Of a stretch of 64,000 nt of DNA, positions 63,079-64,000 are shown in pieces. The translations under genes and the position numbers were made by a program. The first letter of the stretch is position 1. Every line of letters starts with the position of its first letter. The DNA is from Tyto alba (lineage: Eukaryota > Chordata > Aves > Strigiformes > Tytonidae). The notes beneath the pieces are model-generated. The model was not told the origin of the DNA. It searched no databases and saw nothing but the letters and a program-made list of their open reading frames with translations. The stretch covers positions 21,677,819 to 21,741,818 of the forward strand of contig NW_024881316.1 of the NCBI RefSeq assembly GCF_018691265.1, read 5' to 3'.

Positions 63079-63117
63079 AAAAAAAAAAAAAAAAAAAAAA
63101 AAAAGATTTTTTTTTTT
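63079..63117. repeat. A26-GA-T11 homopolymer switch
   Basis: Twenty-six A, then GA, then eleven T. The two runs could pair as a short hairpin. Lengths in such runs are easily misread in assembly. Confidence 0.85.
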
Positions 63118-63824
63118 CAATACAGCCAAAACCACTGATTTGTTCTCCTGATTACAGAAGATACTGAGACCCAGAAGTATAAATCAGCTGACAAAAATAT
63201 ATAAATGTAAAATATGTTTCTTAACTACAGGAATGTCCACAACTTTGGAGGGTATTAGCTTTTTCTTTATAGGAATTACAGAAAGAGTTTAACAAGTGAC
63301 AGTTTCAATACTACCACAGAATCCCTCTGCAGCATATCTATCTATTAGAATCTAACTTATTCCAGAGTTTTAAAAATCAGTTTTCTTATTAAAGGATGTG
63401 TATAGAACTCAAGTTCTTAATTTTATTGGATGTGAAAAATAAGGACTCAGTAGAAATATTACATGTGGCACTTTCTCATTTTCCCCATGCTTGCATCTGT
63501 GAACCCTTCACTTGTTTACACCCTCTTCTACTGTCTTTATCATTTGAGTACTTCTTGGGTTTCTTCACATTAGGTGAGATTCTGAAGCATATTTCATCTT
63601 ATCTGAACATAGACTTCTAAAACTACACAAAATAATTCTTCCTTCAAAAAACCTGTAACCGCATATAAAAGAAACTTTATAGACCAGTGACCTAAGACAG
63701 ACATAGAAATCTGATCAAAGATGTTTGAAGCTGTTAGGTAAATCTTACCTGAGTCTTGATCTTTACCCACTTTAATTTGTAATGTGATATACTTCCAGGT
63801 ATATCGTAACTATGAAGTTAAATA

Positions 63825-63886
63825 ACAGAAAACAAAACAAAAAAAAACAAAAAAAAACAAAAACAAAACAAAAAAAAAAAAAAAAA
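63825..63886. repeat. A-rich/(A)nC low-complexity run
   Basis: About 60 bp of A interrupted by single C, ending in an uninterrupted A run before 'ggaatcattt'. Confidence 0.9.
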
Positions 63887-64000
63887 GGAATCATTTTCAG
63901 TTTGTAAAATAATTAAAACATTCAAAACCAATGCATATATAAATTATAAATGTTTAATGTTCACTATCATAGGATAATTATTATTTCAATTTTTATCTAA

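Larger units (their letters stand above)
62459..64000 (+). other. EYS: EYS intron downstream of exon B, last part
   Basis: AT-rich, with no gene or mobile element recognised apart from the homopolymer and A/C-rich runs listed separately. The next EYS exon lies beyond the window. Confidence 0.65.

Noticed and set aside
1..64000. CRISPR arrays, operons, rRNA or bacterial genes
   Set aside because: No regularly spaced repeats or dense coding. Composition and repeats are those of vertebrate intron.

Overview
The window looks like a piece of a bird nuclear genome. The evidence is many truncated CR1 retrotransposon ends in both orientations with the avian 3' terminal motif, four solo LTRs of families that I recognise from birds (three of one related group plus one about 1 kb long), very old MIR-like SINE remnants, and AT-rich, low-density intronic DNA. 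The LTR mix suggests Neoaves rather than chicken, but that is inference. No bacterial or organellar genes, rRNA or CRISPR array were seen.

Only one gene can be supported: EYS (eyes shut homolog), an extracellular EGF/laminin-G protein of photoreceptors, on the + strand. Two coding exons are visible. Exon A (5407-5636) encodes a Pro/Ser/Thr-rich linker and one complete EGF domain. Exon B (57356-57520) encodes the start of the first laminin G domain. They splice in matching phase (one base plus two bases make the Asp codon) across an intron of 51,719 bp. Everything else is intron: at least 5.4 kb upstream of exon A, the 51.7 kb intron, and at least 6.5 kb after exon B.

Layout: 1-5406 upstream intron with two CR1 pieces; 5407-5636 exon A; 5637-57355 the large intron, holding a 1 kb antisense LTR (16083-17083), a sense LTR with a perfect CTTAC duplication (19733-20225), a duplicated 120-bp unit (21317 and 22799), a GC-rich promoter-like island (29720-30130), a near-perfect hairpin (40453-40516), a sense LTR that has lost its poly(A) signal (41224-41810), a hAT-like MITE (53133-53330), several CR1 tails and a MIR (56873-56995); 57356-57520 exon B; 57521-64000 downstream intron with a 48-bp tandem duplication and an antisense LTR flanked by TATAT (61864-62453).

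The most interesting points are: (1) exon A is a short exon, whereas as I recall the matching human EGF lies at the end of a very large exon, so the gene structure differs; (2) its donor site lacks the usual +5 G; (3) the isolated GC-rich island carries a pair of CCAAT boxes on the - strand deep in the intron; (4) the 25-bp perfect hairpin has no visible mobile-element origin; (5) a 305-codon frame is open through the antisense LTR.
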